Program-made: the position numbers and the translations under genes
Assembly (NCBI GenBank): GCA_022749755.1
Contig: CM040453.1
Location: 332,102-396,101 of the forward strand
Reading direction: 5' to 3'
Length of the DNA stretch: 64,000 nt
DNA from: Azadirachta indica
Taxonomy: Eukaryota > Streptophyta > Magnoliopsida > Sapindales > Meliaceae
Notes under the pieces: generated by a model
What the model saw: the letters and a program-made list of their open reading frames with translations, nothing else
Database searches by the model: none
What the model was told of the DNA's origin: nothing
Shown here: positions 36,289-50,021 of the stretch, one piece after another
How positions within the stretch are numbered: position 1 is the stretch's first letter
Layout: the number at the start of each line of letters is the position of its first letter

Positions 36289-36681
36289 CTAGACGCCATG
36301 AATAACCTTAGAACATTTTGTCTTGAGCCAGCGGTAGCCGTCTTTGATGGAAGATTTCACTGTACCTTCGTAAGAATAATACTTGTATTTAGCTACTCTT
36401 TTTCTTCTCTTCGTTTCGGGGTCATTTAACCATGGAAACATTAATACAGATGATTTCTTCGACGATCTGCTTCTCTTTACAATTTCTTTGTACGAATTAA
36501 TATTATTATTAATGTAATCATCATGCAATGAACGAGACCGAGACCGAGCGGTGGCACCGTAGAGTCCGCTGGTTGTCCTCAAGGTCTTGACATCCACATT
36601 AATGTCGAGGTCCCGGCCACCCCCGCCACCACTACCGCTGTAGGATAGGTAGGAGCTGGAGGGCGGCCGGAGCTCGTTCAT
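36289..36681 (-). CDS. DUF3511 domain protein
   Basis: Intronless 130-aa frame beginning MNELRPPSSSYLSYSG, with a poly-Gly stretch at 18-22. The conserved C-terminal block (FPWLNDPETKRRKRVAKYKY, then GTVKSSIKDGYRWLKTKCSKVIHG) is the plant DUF3511 domain, normally a short basic region ending a 100-150 aa protein. The function of the family is unknown. The arginine-serine stretch (ARSRSRSLHDDY) and basic tail suggest a nuclear or nucleic-acid-associated protein, but this is inference. As I recall, a DUF3511 gene also neighbours RecQl1 in Arabidopsis (At3g05725 and At3g05740), supporting the assignment by synteny. Confidence 0.85.
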   Translation of the reverse strand: MNELRPPSSSYLSYSGSGGGGGRDLDINVDVKTLRTTSGLYGATARSRSRSLHDDYINNNINSYKEIVKRSRSSKKSSVLMFPWLNDPETKRRKRVAKYKYYSYEGTVKSSIKDGYRWLKTKCSKVIHGV

Positions 36682-37772
36682 AACCGATGGATTTCTTGCT
36701 TAATTAGGGTAAAATAAAGGCAAAGGTAATTAATAAAGAAAGGAAACTTAAAAGAGTTTGGAAATTGTATTATTTTTATATGGATATATAATTAGGTTCA
36801 TTAATTAGTGATTTTCTGTTGGGAGAAGAATGGAAGATATTAATTAATTAAGATTTGTTTATTGGTGAAACCAGATTTTTCGGTGTATGTGGATTTCGGA
36901 AATGGTAGGATAATGTGCAATTTTGCTCAAATTGAATTACATTGTTACTAGCCTTTTCTTTTTAAACAAATATATTGTTATATGTATGTTTGCATGCATG
37001 TACATTTTTTTTTTTTTAGTCCTGAATTCTCTCTTAATGTAAGTTTCTCGTAATTGTTTTGACACTTAACACACGATGCCTATATTAATTCGTTAAGAAA
37101 ATAAGAGTTTTTTGATTTATATTTATTTAATATTTTTGGTTATTAGAATTTAAAAACATAAAACTCTTTTTCCCTGAGTTGATAGATATCACATTATTTC
37201 CTCAACACAGAGTTAAAATGAGAAAAACAAAAAAGGCTTATTTTATATATTAATCATTGTGATCACATTAAAAAATGGGAGAGTTATATGTATACGTGAT
37301 TAGTTAGAATATTTGAAAATTAGTTCTTTGAGGGTGTTACCATCGATAAAAGTAATTTCCCAAACAAAGTTTTGAAGCAAGAAGGATTGAATTAACGATT
37401 TTAGTTATTTCTTCATAAAAAAAATTAATTTTAAAATCTGAAAGCAGAAATGAGAAAACCACAAATATAGATAAAAAAAGCAAAAAAGCAAAAAAGCAAT
37501 AAGTGGATTTGCAGAGGACTAGGACTAATGTTGCCAATGAAGAATATTAATTACCGTGTACTGTGACTGACAAACGACATTTTTCCGCTTTTTTTTTTTT
37601 TTTTTTTTTTTACCGTACAAGTGAGCATTGCATAGGCATAGGCGCATAATAATATACACAACCATCTACAACTAACTCCACGACGACATCAGTAGAAACT
37701 AAATCGAAATAACATAAGTATAATATCTACGGATGAGTATGTTGTTATGAACTGGCTGAAGAAAACTCAGAT
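36682..37772. other. AT-rich spacer
   Basis: Promoter side of the DUF3511 gene and the 3' region of the exonuclease gene. It contains T runs at about 37006-37017 and 37590-37611. No gene seen. Confidence 0.5.
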
Positions 37773-40700
37773 TCAGATAGTCAATGTCATTGGTACTTCC
37801 TTTCCCTCCTCCTTAATCATATTTTTCTTTTTGGATTTCTTTGGATTATCCATCTGCGACACCTGAACATACACCATAGCAACGAGTTTAAGATAAACAC
37901 GCAAAATGCAACACACACTCCCTCTCTCTCTTTCTCTCTCACTCGTGTATGTATGTATATTTTACGTGCACTCCAGGAGTCACAGACACCTGGGTTGGGT
38001 GATTGATCCAATCATTTATGGGGTATCGCCCATACATCAAAATTTGCTTTCCACATAAAAATATTCTTTTTGGTTGATATACTCACAATGTAGGATTTCC
38101 ACTCAATTTTATCGTGGCCCTCCGAGACAGTAGTAGTAGTAGGGGGCGGAGAATGACTACGAACTTGGTGGAATATATGAATCAGTACCACAGCATCCAG
38201 CGCAGCATACTCTAGCTGCATACCATCGTAGCATACGATCAGTTTTGTTGGTGCCTCCGTTACTTGCATAGATAAAATGTGATACAAGACAGAAAAACGG
38301 ATGCAACCTCAAACATTTTTAACCTTACAATCATTCAGAATTATCAAATACTAAAACTCCATACAAATTAAATCATCATATCTATTTAAATGGAAAGTAA
38401 CCAAAAACTCCGACATCCCTCAATATTTGCAGAAAAATAACTAAGGATACAACACACTCAATTCTTCCCCTTCTAATTAACTCTTCTAAAGCAACAAGAT
38501 CATCAGTTACTATGGTGTGAAAAAATTCCACTGGAGAAAACTAATATTGAGAAAGTTCTGCAACATCTAGCAACAGTATCTTTTGCTCCAATCTATCTAA
38601 TTTTATTAGTGAAAGCACTAAGGCTTTTTTTTAAGCAAGTAAGCAGTGGTGGAGCCATTAATCTGTTATCTATATTTTCAATAGTACTTAATATTGTAGG
38701 AGTTGAGGACACAAACTGATAGCCCATATACCAGCTAAGCATTTGAATACAATTCTGTACCTGTTACCTTTTTTCTTTGCCTGGATAAAAAGTTGTAACA
38801 AGAGAAAAGACGAATATATTAGAAACTGAAGATACCTGGTTTTGACTCAAAGGCCGTAGCTCCCAGTTGCTATTCCTTCTTGTTTTGTTCAAGCCTGCTC
38901 CCAATATTTTCTTATTTAATAATATCCACAGACAGAGAGAGGGAGGAGGACACAATCATAAGCAAGCATTATGTTAGATGTGGAACACATTGGTGACACA
39001 AAAGGAAGAGCTGGGACTAATGTCATCTTTGACTTACCTTTGCAAGTCCTGAGAGACCACCTCGAGGTTCCTTGAATACATTCTGAATGTCCAATAACAT
39101 TTCATAGTGTTTAAAACATTTCAAGTCTTCATATGAATGAGCCAATTGCTTTATATCACATTGAAAATTATAACCTACAAGGTACAAAAAGCACACATTA
39201 TATAATCTCGGGTTTATAAATAAATATTATGAGATATTCTAGTGGAAACAAGAAATACTCTTCCAAACCAACAAGCATGTAGTGATAAGTGAGATACTAG
39301 CTGGGATAAACTAAAGATGGCCTATAAATCAGAAGATCATAAACAGGAGTGCAGCAAAGCTTAAAAAAGGGTAATCTTTGGTGCCCTTATCAAAAATCTT
39401 GAATAATTAGATTTTGCTTAAAGATATAAAATTGATTCTCCCAAAACAAGCATGCTTTGATATCTCATACCAAGTTTTAGAATTCCAGGAGACTGCAAAA
39501 TGCGAGTTAGGCAGCTGTCTAAAACATCAGGCACATCTTCATATAACTTTATCAGGTCAAAGATAAAAACCATCTTATCAGAAGCAATTTGCATTATAGA
39601 AACCTGAAAGATGAAACAGGCACGTTATACAATGCAATTGTACAAGGAGGATGAAGAGAAAAATTATTTACATATTCATAAATAATAGCTAACAACAAAC
39701 ATTTCCATGCACAAAATAACATCTACCAAATTGTTAAAACCCAAAGATACTTTTCTTTTCTTTTTTGCAAGTAATTTAGATCAATGGTAGCAATGGATAT
39801 GACCCAACCATACAAAAGGTCTGCGAGGAAGTGACCAAATAAATTTATCATAATAAACAAAATAACTTATAGTTGGCAATCAGAGCCACTTCGGCAATCA
39901 AGAGAAGAAGCAAGGAAAATGGATTAGTTATGGTAAGTGGAATTAGATTATCTGTAAGTACCTTGTTTGGTCTGCTGCCTTTTTCATAATTGGGTTTCCA
40001 CTCACAATCGATGCCCACAACCTTACATCCTTCAATGATGCAAGTTGCATTCCGCAAGCCATCAACCTCATCAACCCAGATTATGTCTTCTACAACTAAT
40101 TCTTTAAGATGCAAAAAGCGATTATTCATAAAACCAGCCTCAGGTTCTGAGCAATATCAAACAGCAGCAATAAAAGTGTCAAAAACAATAACCATGAAAA
40201 TAAAAACAAGAGTAAAAATTGATAACAAGCCATGACTTGGAAACAAAAAAATTGATCTAGTAAAGCAGGCACCTTTTATGCTGTATAAATGGTTCTAAAG
40301 AAAGTCAAAAAAATGAAGAAATTTTGAGTATTTGTATATGTAACATCAAACTGCCAACAGGTAAACATAGAGGGTTCTTATCTTTTAAGTCTAAATAGGA
40401 ATAACTGATGAACTTACAATGATCTTTTAGTATACAGCAAAGAAAATATTACCAATTTTATACTATCAAAAAATGGGAGTGGTATTCTTTCTAGATTAAC
40501 CTTAAAAAAGTATGTTAACTGAATAGCAAGCAAGAAGACTAGAAATAAGAGTAGCTTTCGATAAGTTTACGAGGGAACGTTTGTTTAGTGAAGTGACAAG
40601 GGAAGGTTAGTTGTAAAGAATAAACAAGTACGCAAGGGTTTGAGACCAGCTATATAGGTTTCAACTGTGTGCTGACATAGAAAATTTTAAATTGTCACAG

Positions 40701-43098
40701 AGAAGAGTACTAAATCATCTTAACATGTCTATAAAATGAAATGACCTTGTCCACCAATGGAGGAATGAGATTCAAGATATAGGAGCCACAGTGTAATATA
40801 AGGCTATAAGGGACACTAGACAACTCCTTCAGAACTATCTAGGCCAACATTACAGCACTTGGTCCACATTCATGATTTTTCAAACATGGTTTCTCACCTT
40901 TCCAAACAGCTTCTAGCAGATAACAACCAAAATAACCAAAGTGAATACTAAAATCACAGCTTAGGTTTTGGTATATCACTTTTTTAAGCAGATCATTAAA
41001 TGTCTTGTCTTGTTATCTTCTTCATTTACATGAACTCAGAACAGCATGTCCATCAAGCTTAAATTTAAATGCCAAAGAAGACAACATACAGTGTAATACC
41101 TCTGGTTTTCAGAAAACCTTCAAGCGAGTATCGCTCACACAGTTCATCAACCTTCTCTGAGTAACCGGCTTCCATAGCCAAATAAACCTTAAAATTACGG
41201 AAGTTATGTTTAATATACAATCTACATGGTAGATCAAGAAGAAAGTTTTGCCCAATATGTTACATACAAATTATTAAAGAGTAAACTATAAAATGGAGTG
41301 TAAAGCATGATTTTCTGAGAACCATATTTGAGAATATAAGCAAGTTAGAAAAACTTCAATAAGGAAAACGAAGAGACAGAACAAGAAAAACAATTCCTGA
41401 AGCTGTTTTAACATATAAAAGAATTAATTATTCATGTTTTAAAATACAAAATTTACAATAAATCAGTTTTAAGGTGTCAGTAAATTTTTAGACATCCAAA
41501 GGCCCAAAAAGATGGTCAAGCAGGAAAAACTGACTCTTGCAGAGAGATTGTTTCTTAGAACTTAATCCAAGAAAGTTCCAATACCAGATAGGTAAAGAAG
41601 AAATTAGTAAATTTGTTATCATACTCACCAAATACTCAAGCAATCGCCTATCTCCCTTTGTCTTTGCCTCCGCAACATCCCAGCAGGCTTTTTCTGCTAG
41701 CCGCTTTAGTGAGCTGCAACTTGACAGAACACAGTTATTGATTTTCTTCTCTTAAATTTTTTGACAGAGATGCATGAGCTTAGAGAAAAAGGAGAGATCA
41801 ACAGTGTCAAGAACTTAACGGCATTAAATTCTGAAGGAAAAGCAAAAGGCTTGTGATTAAAAGATAAGTCAGTACTAATACCTCTCTCTACACTTGTGAT
41901 ATACCTCAGGAAAATCCTGTCGGAGATTATTTTTCTTTATAGTTTCATAAGCACTTTTTAACATGTTCCTCTCTGCATATTCCTCTACGAGTAGACATAA
42001 CATCGGCTTCCCCATAAATGTGGCCCATTTCTCAGCTGCTTTGAATTGTTTGTTGTGTAACATTTTGAAGAGAAAAGACTCTCCAGACTGGCGGATAGAG
42101 AAGTGCTCTAATAGAGAGACTGCTGTCATATATGACGATGATTCTATAAGTGCATATATATATTGCTCAATAAATGTCTTTGCAGTGTCAAACCTATGTT
42201 TATTTTGGGCCTTCAATTTGCTTATGGCTTTCTCGATGTCTGTCAACCTGACATCAAAAGCTTCAAGTATCTTTATAATTATCTTCTCATCATGTTCCAC
42301 AAAGCCCCCAACAATGCCAAGAAATAAGTGAGCAGCGATGCTTTTTGCCATTGAGGAGTCTGCTGAATTAACTGAACCTTTTATGTGACGCCGCAAAGCA
42401 GAAATGATCAAGTGACTGAACCCTTCACTATAATATCCAAATATAGGCAGGAGATACAGGCATCTAGCAATGAAAGTTGCTGGTCCAGGTAGAGGAGAAC
42501 TAAATAGTGCCAGATTAACTTGTTGTTGGAGAGCCCGGAACTTTCTAGTTGCTTTGCATGTTCCTGTTAGATTTGCTTGATTAGAATCAGACATACACAC
42601 TGTGAGAGAGAATTACTGCTTAAGTGAACAAGAAGGAAGCCATTAGGTCTGCCATAGGTCTAGATTCTAGTCAAAACCAAATATGTTCTATTAGATTGTC
42701 TTAAGAATTAAATGATAGCATCCACCCGGCCGACCTAAGTAATGTAGGCAATATTATATATGTCTAGTTCCTTTGGACATTAACTTGTAGACTCGTCATC
42801 CTTCTGTCATCTGGCCTGAAAACTAAATACTCAGGAATTATGTAAAGGTTTTCCTTCTAAATGGACTCCATAATGTGGCTGGGATATTCAAGATTTGTGC
42901 TTGCAAAGAATAAAATTAGTTTAGGAGGGACAAAACCAGCTTACCATTAATATAGCATTCTTTCAGAAGATATAAGAATACAACAGGAGAAATGCAGGTT
43001 ATATCAGAAAAAGCATGCACGGATATAGTCCAGGCCTGGTCAACTTTGTCTCCATTAATGTGTCGCTCTGCAACTATTTCCTCCAAGCCCATGTCCAT
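37773..43098 (-). CDS. DEDDy 3'-5' exonuclease, plant Mut-7-like
   Basis: Ten coding exons in transcription order: 43098-42945, 42563-41882, 41713-41629, 41187-41100, 40146-39962, 39603-39471, 39174-39038, 38910-38836, 38215-38087 and 37862-37773. They join in phase to 585 aa. The first 350 residues are an alpha-helical N-terminal region. The exonuclease domain follows: motif I VVGIDCEWKP (Asp and Glu), motif II YNFQCDIKQLAHSY (Asp), motif III LEYAALDAVV (Tyr and Asp). It is therefore the DnaQ-like DEDDy type that removes nucleotides from 3' ends using two metal ions. The closest family I know is the exonuclease mut-7 homologue, Arabidopsis At1g56310. The C-terminus is a Lys-rich tail. Start MDMGLEE was chosen because the exon opens just upstream at an apparent acceptor; MGLEE six bases on is equally plausible. 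A 5' non-coding exon probably lies upstream. Confidence 0.88.
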
Positions 43099-45759
43099 GC
43101 AACAAAAACCTAGAAACATAGCACATTCAGTGTAGGAACAGAACATCATTTTTTTTTATTCACTAAATCCTATACAGCAACTGTGAGCCAACATTTTTAG
43201 AAATTTAAGGAGACCAATTCCACTCAAGAAAGATCTTATAACACCGTGAGTATAGCGCAAACATACTAAAAAGACTGAAGAAAGAAACTAAAAAGACATA
43301 TAGGCTAAGCATTTAAATAAAGAGAAGAAATTCGGTCTCCTATTCTTTACTCATCAAAACTAGATTGTATTCTAGTTCTATGCATTTAGCTCTAACACCT
43401 ACCACCTGTTCTGTCGAATCCAAGGCAAAAAGCAAACCAACTAATTATAAGTCGTTTCATTAACCATCAAGTGCAGTAGAGCCAGATTGAGCACCAATCT
43501 CTCTGCATACACGATGCAACTTTTTTGTTTTTCATTCTCATTTAACTCTTTTCTTCAGGTTCCTCGCTAACCAAGAAAAGAATGTAACTAATAAAGTTTA
43601 TACTTAGATTCAGTTTTATTCCCCCTGTCATCCTTCTCTTTTCCTCGATCTTCTGAGTTACCAAAAGACGTGGCAATAAGAAGTTTCTATCTCACTCTAA
43701 TTGCAGAAATTTTTTCAAATAAAGCAATATGCGTGCCTCATCTAAGCCAAACAGTGCAACAACATATTATATTAAAAAAAATGAATTCTTTATTAGCTAA
43801 ATTCGCCAAAAGAACCCAAATAACAGACAAACACTACTAGCTAAAAGAAAAAAAAGCATACAGTAAAAGATCTAGAGCTTTTGACTTTGAATTCACACGC
43901 TAAAAGTGTATTTGGTCGCCAGAGAAAACGAGAGAAACTGAAAAAAAAAGAACTAAACTAGCCAATTAAAATCAATTTAGCTCGTCATCCGCAAGAACTT
44001 TTAGTTTAGTATTGAACTCTTTTATTTCCTTCGTTTTCTCGGCCATCAAACACCGTATAAACTCGGAAACAAATCGAAACAAACAAGACGAATAAGGAAT
44101 TAAATAAAACTCACTGAAGCTTGCGGAACGGAACTATTCAGCTTTGATGGACGAAGTTTTGCTTCAATAGAGAACAAGATGCCAGAATAAAGCTCAAATT
44201 CCTCCGTTTTCCTTCATTTTGTCGGCAACCAAACACGGTCAATGCAGAACAATAGGCAAAAAGTACTAACACCTTAGCTGAAGGAGTAAATCAAAAACTC
44301 TTTCTTTCCATCGCTAAAATGCTTCTTCTCTCTCAAAATATAAACACACATTCATACATTATGTATGAATGTGTGTGTATATACATATACATATATATAT
44401 ATATATTTATATATATGGACGCTGGCCCACTGGATTTTTTTTCCGAAAATGGCAAATTTGTCTCTTTATCTTTTGTAGAGAAACCTCTGTGTGCGTGATG
44501 GTTTCTTTTAGTATAACGTGTGCCGGGTGGTGTAAGGCGCACCTTGTCGCTCAATGGAATAATGCAAAGAAATGAAGGCTATTTCCGACATTTCGATGTA
44601 TCGCGGGAATGGTGTGCATAGGACGATCATAAAGTTCCAGATACGCGATTGGGAAGGACAGAATGGACATTACGAAAATGATAGCTGCTGTAGCATAGCA
44701 AAAACTAGTGGATAAGGTTGTTGTTGGATAGGTCCATACAAGTTTAGAATAGTTTTTTTTTTATTTTTATTATTATTATTATTAAATTAAAATAAAAAAT
44801 AGAAGCATTTCCCGGCAAAGGTAAATTTGTCCGTTATCACGTGACAACCATACAATTTTTTAACCATCTAATCACTTTCGCATGACTCCCTCATTGTTAT
44901 TGTTATTATTATCATTATTTTAAATTTTCACCTGGTTGATTTCAACTTTTCATATCAGAAGATTTCTAATAATAACAATAATAGGATAGGCTAGAATTTC
45001 TCAAATTTATATCTTAACCCAATTGGGTAATGACTAAAGAGGGTATGGTATATAATCTATAACTTTCATTTCAAATAATGAGATGGTATAGTGAGTAATA
45101 ATAATGATAGCATATTTCTAATTTCATATTCACAATTAAAACTAGTTTGAATGTGTTGGATTCGGTTTCAAAATAAAAATGATTAGACAATAAGACTGAT
45201 GTCGTTTTTGGATAAAGCACATGAATACTGCAGTACCGAAATTAAAGTTTTGTTTCTCATAAAAAGTCAAAACAGATGACAGACGTACATTCAAGGCACA
45301 ACACAAGCATAGGGTAGCTTCCCTGTCCCTTCAATTTTCATATGCAAACTATGGCAGTGGAATAATAAGAGTAACATTCAAGTCCCTTTAATTTAATTTT
45401 ATTATCCCCTGATGGCAAGTAAAAGTCGGGCCTGTGCTGTGCCGTCAATTTCATTTGATGGTTTACTAAGTCATGTCATGCTAAAACTAGGTAAGCACTT
45501 TTCACAGCATTATTGTTATTGACTTGTCATGTCTATCGTATCAAAATTGGAAATTTGTGAGGGTGACTTCTGATGGAGAGCAACGACTGTGTTTTAGCTT
45601 TTTCTCGAAGCAAAAGCCAGCAAAAACAAAAACAAACAAAAAATGTACAAAAAGAAAGCAGAAGCTAACAGCATACAATATGATAACATTAGTTGAAGCA
45701 GTGGAAAGACTGACTTACTTCTTCTACTGAACAAGGAAAGAAACCATTTAGCAACGCAC

Positions 45760-45793
<34 letters not shown>

Positions 45794-46488
45794 TCATCAC
45801 TATCACATCTCATGTCATGTAAAAGAGCTTGCTGAATTTGCTAGCTCTACAATCATATAGGTTGAGGCCCAAATACCTTAACCCGGACCTCTACTACCCC
45901 CAATTTGGCAAAAACCGCTCCTCATTACTCGCCCACCAACACAGCCCCTCCGGGCAGCCCCCCACCGCCGTGATGGTTGATGGAGGATCCCTTTGGTATT
46001 ATTGTGCTATAGCTACTCTGAAACAAAATTATTATTTATTAGCTAACTGCCAATGGTAAGTGATAAATATTACTTACAAAGTAATATTGGGAGTTCAACG
46101 AACATTTTATCTGACTCAAGCACTTCCAAAAACCGCCAGAGTCTCCTTCCTCTATCTACGGTGGTTTGATAGCTGACCTACTTCTGCTTCTGAAATTTGC
46201 TGGCTTATCAAAGGGGACATATTTTTTCAATTATCATAAAAAATGTTGAGGACTATATTATCAGGGATAAGAGGATCATCTCATTGTTGCCGTCTTGCCA
46301 GCTGCCACAGAGAGGAAAAAAATACAAAACCTGTTATTGGTTCCGAACATGAGAAGTATATCTACAAGGTCAAATAAATACAAGCGCATAAACAAAGGCA
46401 GCGTTAAAATGTTGCACAAGGAATCATTGGTACTTGGACAACAGCAGTACCTATATGCCTAGTAAGATGCCTGTCCAATTCGTGGCTA
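43099..46488. other. long intergenic region, exonuclease to Ppx gene
   Basis: The left part (43099 to about 44340) is the leader and promoter of the exonuclease gene, possibly with a spliced 5' UTR. (TA)n tracts lie at 44383-44413 and 45760-45793, and a (TAT)n tract at about 44767-44784. A short GC-rich coding-like patch at 45850-45985 is described among the findings. The rest is AT-rich, with no supported gene. Confidence 0.5.
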
Positions 46489-49400
46489 TTAAACCTGAGT
46501 GTGATCAACATCTTTTTCACAAGTAAATTGCTCTTTCAGGTCATTTGCGCTACTTGATGGAACCACAATCAACAAGTCTTGGTTGAATACCTGAAGAGGG
46601 GAACAATACAGTAATAATAGTTTGCAGTTTTTATTATACCAACTACAATCTCTTTTCGCAGAAAATTTAAAAGAAAGAGAACTATTAACCCAGTGCCAGG
46701 TTGGAGAAACTTACCATTTTGAAGTGTTCTAACTCTTTCCCTACTTCTGTCTCAATTTCTTCCTTTTTGGATTGTACTCTAACAGGCAGATAAGTTTGAT
46801 CTGTTGCTTTGTTGATCGCCTGTTAGAAAGCTCTTTCAGATCAATATAAACGGAGAGTGACTGCCTTAGGCAGCAATATAATATTAGCTTAGCTAATTGG
46901 TGAGGAGTAAGTGAAACTTTCAGAATTAAAGGAAGTTAAAAATTGTCAAGTCCTATCAAACAATCACAACAGAAAATTTAGTCCCAACTAGTGAGCCAGC
47001 AACTATTAGGTCAAAGTCCAACAATTGTAAGTTTTTTTTTTTCCAGTAATGTCTCTAACTACGGGAGTGTTAGTTAGTTCAACTAGTAAAACTTGTGTGG
47101 GTACAATTGATTTAGAGTTCAAACTTTCCTCGTAAAACTTGTGTGGGTACAAGTGATTTAGAGTTCAAGCTTTCCTCACACCAAGTTGGGAAGGAGTTGG
47201 GCCTAAACAAAGTATCAATATGCTTATTATACCCACCACAACACAAACACTAAATTGTTACTCCTCTGAGCATAAAATAAAAAATATCTTCAAATTTCTG
47301 ATCTAATAAACCCAAAAATAGAAAACCAAAGCTAATACATTGGGTAAATGCCTATAGCTGGCCAACACTCCTACTGGAGCTGTGCACTGTGAACACCTTG
47401 TCCAACTGTGAAAATACTCCACTGAACTTATATACAATCACTGATAAATGTGGTCTTAGGAGTACAATAAAATCAACTTATGTGAACTTAATATTCCTCT
47501 TGTGCTGCCTTACAATGCTGTTTGTAGCAAACTATAGCAAACATTCAACTGCATGAATTTCATGGAAATGGAACAACCAAACCTTACTTAAAGGGCAAAA
47601 CTCAAGAGCAGCTAACTTTCTGAACTCGGTCTTTCCAGAAAAAAGGAAAAAATGAGGACATATGATAATAAAGTGTACCAGTTTAAAACCTTCATGAGAA
47701 TGTGAGAATTTCATTTCTTGCAAGTTCACACTTTCATTCTGCTGTAATGCAACAGATAAGCGGATGATTGTACATAGCAATCTAAATTTCTGCTTTGCCT
47801 GATAACCATATGAAAAAAATCAGCCATCTCAAATATAATAGATTTTCTACACCACTGAAATGGATGCCAACAGTTTGCAAACCATATAGATAAGTTACCT
47901 GTTCAGGGAACTCCTCTAAAAGAGCATGATTAAGCTTAGGGAACTTCTTTCTGTGAAATCTTGTAAGCAACGCTATCAGCTGCAGACTTAGTAAATGCCA
48001 ATTAGCATACAGAAACATGCTTACTAGCAGAATTAGAACAAAAAACTCAATCAAAAGTTAGAAAAGGTACCTTAATTTCCTCCATACTGTATCCATAAAG
48101 ATGGTCACCATTCTACCCAAAAAGATCCAAGTTTGTCAGGAACAAAGATTCAACAAAAATTAAAAAGCTTCATTATCGAGTGAAAGAAGTTTGAAAATTC
48201 TATAGCCCTTTATGGTTCTCCTCGTCAGGGCATATTTTATGACTTCATAGTAGCATATAACACAGACCATAAAGCTTCCAAAAGCATTCAACAGAGGACA
48301 ATATAGCATAGAAAGAAAGAATTGTGTACCGTGATGATGAGATATGACTGCTTATGATAACTCTTTTTACCGGTGAAGAAACCTATATTGTGAAGCAAGC
48401 AAGCAGCTTCAAGGTATTCAAGATCCTTGTCATCCAAGGAGGCAATAAGTTTTACTTGATTGTTGTCAAGATCATCACACTTTCTTAAACCTTCAAAAAT
48501 ATCCTACAGATATCATTTGGCGAGACTTATCAGCTTGCACAAATAATGATGCACACACAATTGGCAGGACATTGTGTTTTGATCATGTTCTCCATCTCGA
48601 ATCAACAATCAAATAATGAGAGGTGCTGCTGTACAACAGCGACCAATACGAAACAAGGGCTAACTTTTGCACTGTCCAAAAATGATGGGAAGTAGGGAAC
48701 AAATTTTATCATAATTCTCTCTACTAACTTCTCCAAAATCAACTAGAATCATGATGTAGGCCAAAACATGAGTTTCTATCATACTCAAGCAAATTTCAAT
48801 ATGTACATACATAAAACTAAAACTTGATTTTCTTTCTAACAATAATAATGTAACTTATGCTAATACAAACAACTTATATGCAACCACCAAAAATAAAAAA
48901 CTTCAAGCTACCTTTGCGATGCTAGCACATTCTGCAGCAGCTTTTATTCTCTTCTTGTTGTTAAACCTCGTTGCTAGCCTCACAACAGACCACCACCTAG
49001 CATTTGCATTCCAATCATACCCATCAAAAACCTTAGCCAAACTATCAGCAATTACCCCCTCTCCCAATCCATAACCAGAAATATTCATTTCTTCAATGCC
49101 AAGCAACTCAAAAATCTCCTCCAATAACACTGCACCGGCAACAATAAACTCCGATCTTCTCTTAAAAAACCTCTCTTTCCTAACTTTCTCTCCTTCTCCT
49201 CCTCCACAACACAACCTCTCAACAACACTCCTCAATTCCCCTCTACTCAACCTCCAATCCCTCTTACAATCCCCGAACACTCCCACATTATCAACAAAAT
49301 CTTGATAATAACCATTGAAAACCGCCTTCTCAATTGCTCTAATAGTACCAGAACAACCAACCGCCACCTCAAAACCAAATTCCTTCACTTTCTCAATCAA

Positions 49401-50021
49401 CCCGGATTCTCGAATAGCCAACCTAATGCACTCCCTCATTCTCGACACTCCATCTTTACAACCACTACAAGTCGCAAACTTTTCACTCAAACTTACATGA
49501 CCCAGATTCAACGAATCACAAAACACAATCTTTCCTTTCTTACCAATTGCAAACTCCGTAGACCCACCTCCGATATCAACACAAAGCACTAATTGATCAT
49601 AAACAGGCAGGAATTGAAGCACACCCAGATAAACAAATCTGGCTTCTTCTTCCCCACTCAACACGTCAACGTCAAAACCAATCTTTTCCTTCACACCCTC
49701 TATAAATTCCTTTTTGTTCTCAGCCCGACGTACAGCTGCAGTCGCAACAGCGAGGGTGTGATCTTTCTTTATGTTATAAGACTGTATTACGTCCTTGAAT
49801 GCGCGTAAAGACTCGAAAGAACGAGATTGTGACTGAGCTGAGATTAAGGATGAAGAAGACAGGTCGCGGCCAAGGACGACGGATTCTTTAAGACGGTCTA
49901 CCATGAAGAATTTCCCGCTCGGGTAAGCGCGAATGATCAGAAGCTTGAAAGAGTTGGTGCCCATGTCAATCGAAGCGAAGAGCGTTTGTGGGATTTGCGG
50001 AGATGGAAGATTCGTCGCCAT
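46489..50021 (-). CDS. Ppx/GppA-family phosphatase (exopolyphosphatase-like)
   Basis: Seven exons in transcription order: 50021-48912, 48503-48330, 48112-48071, 47979-47899, 47798-47679, 46819-46715 and 46590-46489. They join in phase to 577 aa. The large first exon carries the whole ASKHA ATPase-like fold: phosphate-1 loop ASIDMGTNSFKLLI (about 16-29), SGEEEARFVYLGV, phosphate-2 loop CVDIGGGSTEFAIG (about 150), AVGCSGTIRAI and the adenosine-type motif YGLGEGVIAD. The later small exons encode a C-terminal HD-like helical region (ACLLHNIGFF). Bacterial members hydrolyse polyphosphate ends or convert pppGpp to ppGpp. Both molecules exist in plants, so the substrate is open. No clear transit peptide is seen. 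The intron-free first exon is compatible with an ancient bacterial origin. Confidence 0.88.
47085..47176. repeat. 46-bp tandem duplication inside a Ppx intron
   Basis: Two adjacent 46-bp copies (47085-47130 and 47131-47176), each starting GTAAAACTTGTGTGGGTACAA or one base off. They differ at about four sites. Located in the intron between exons 5 and 6 of the Ppx/GppA gene. Confidence 0.9.
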
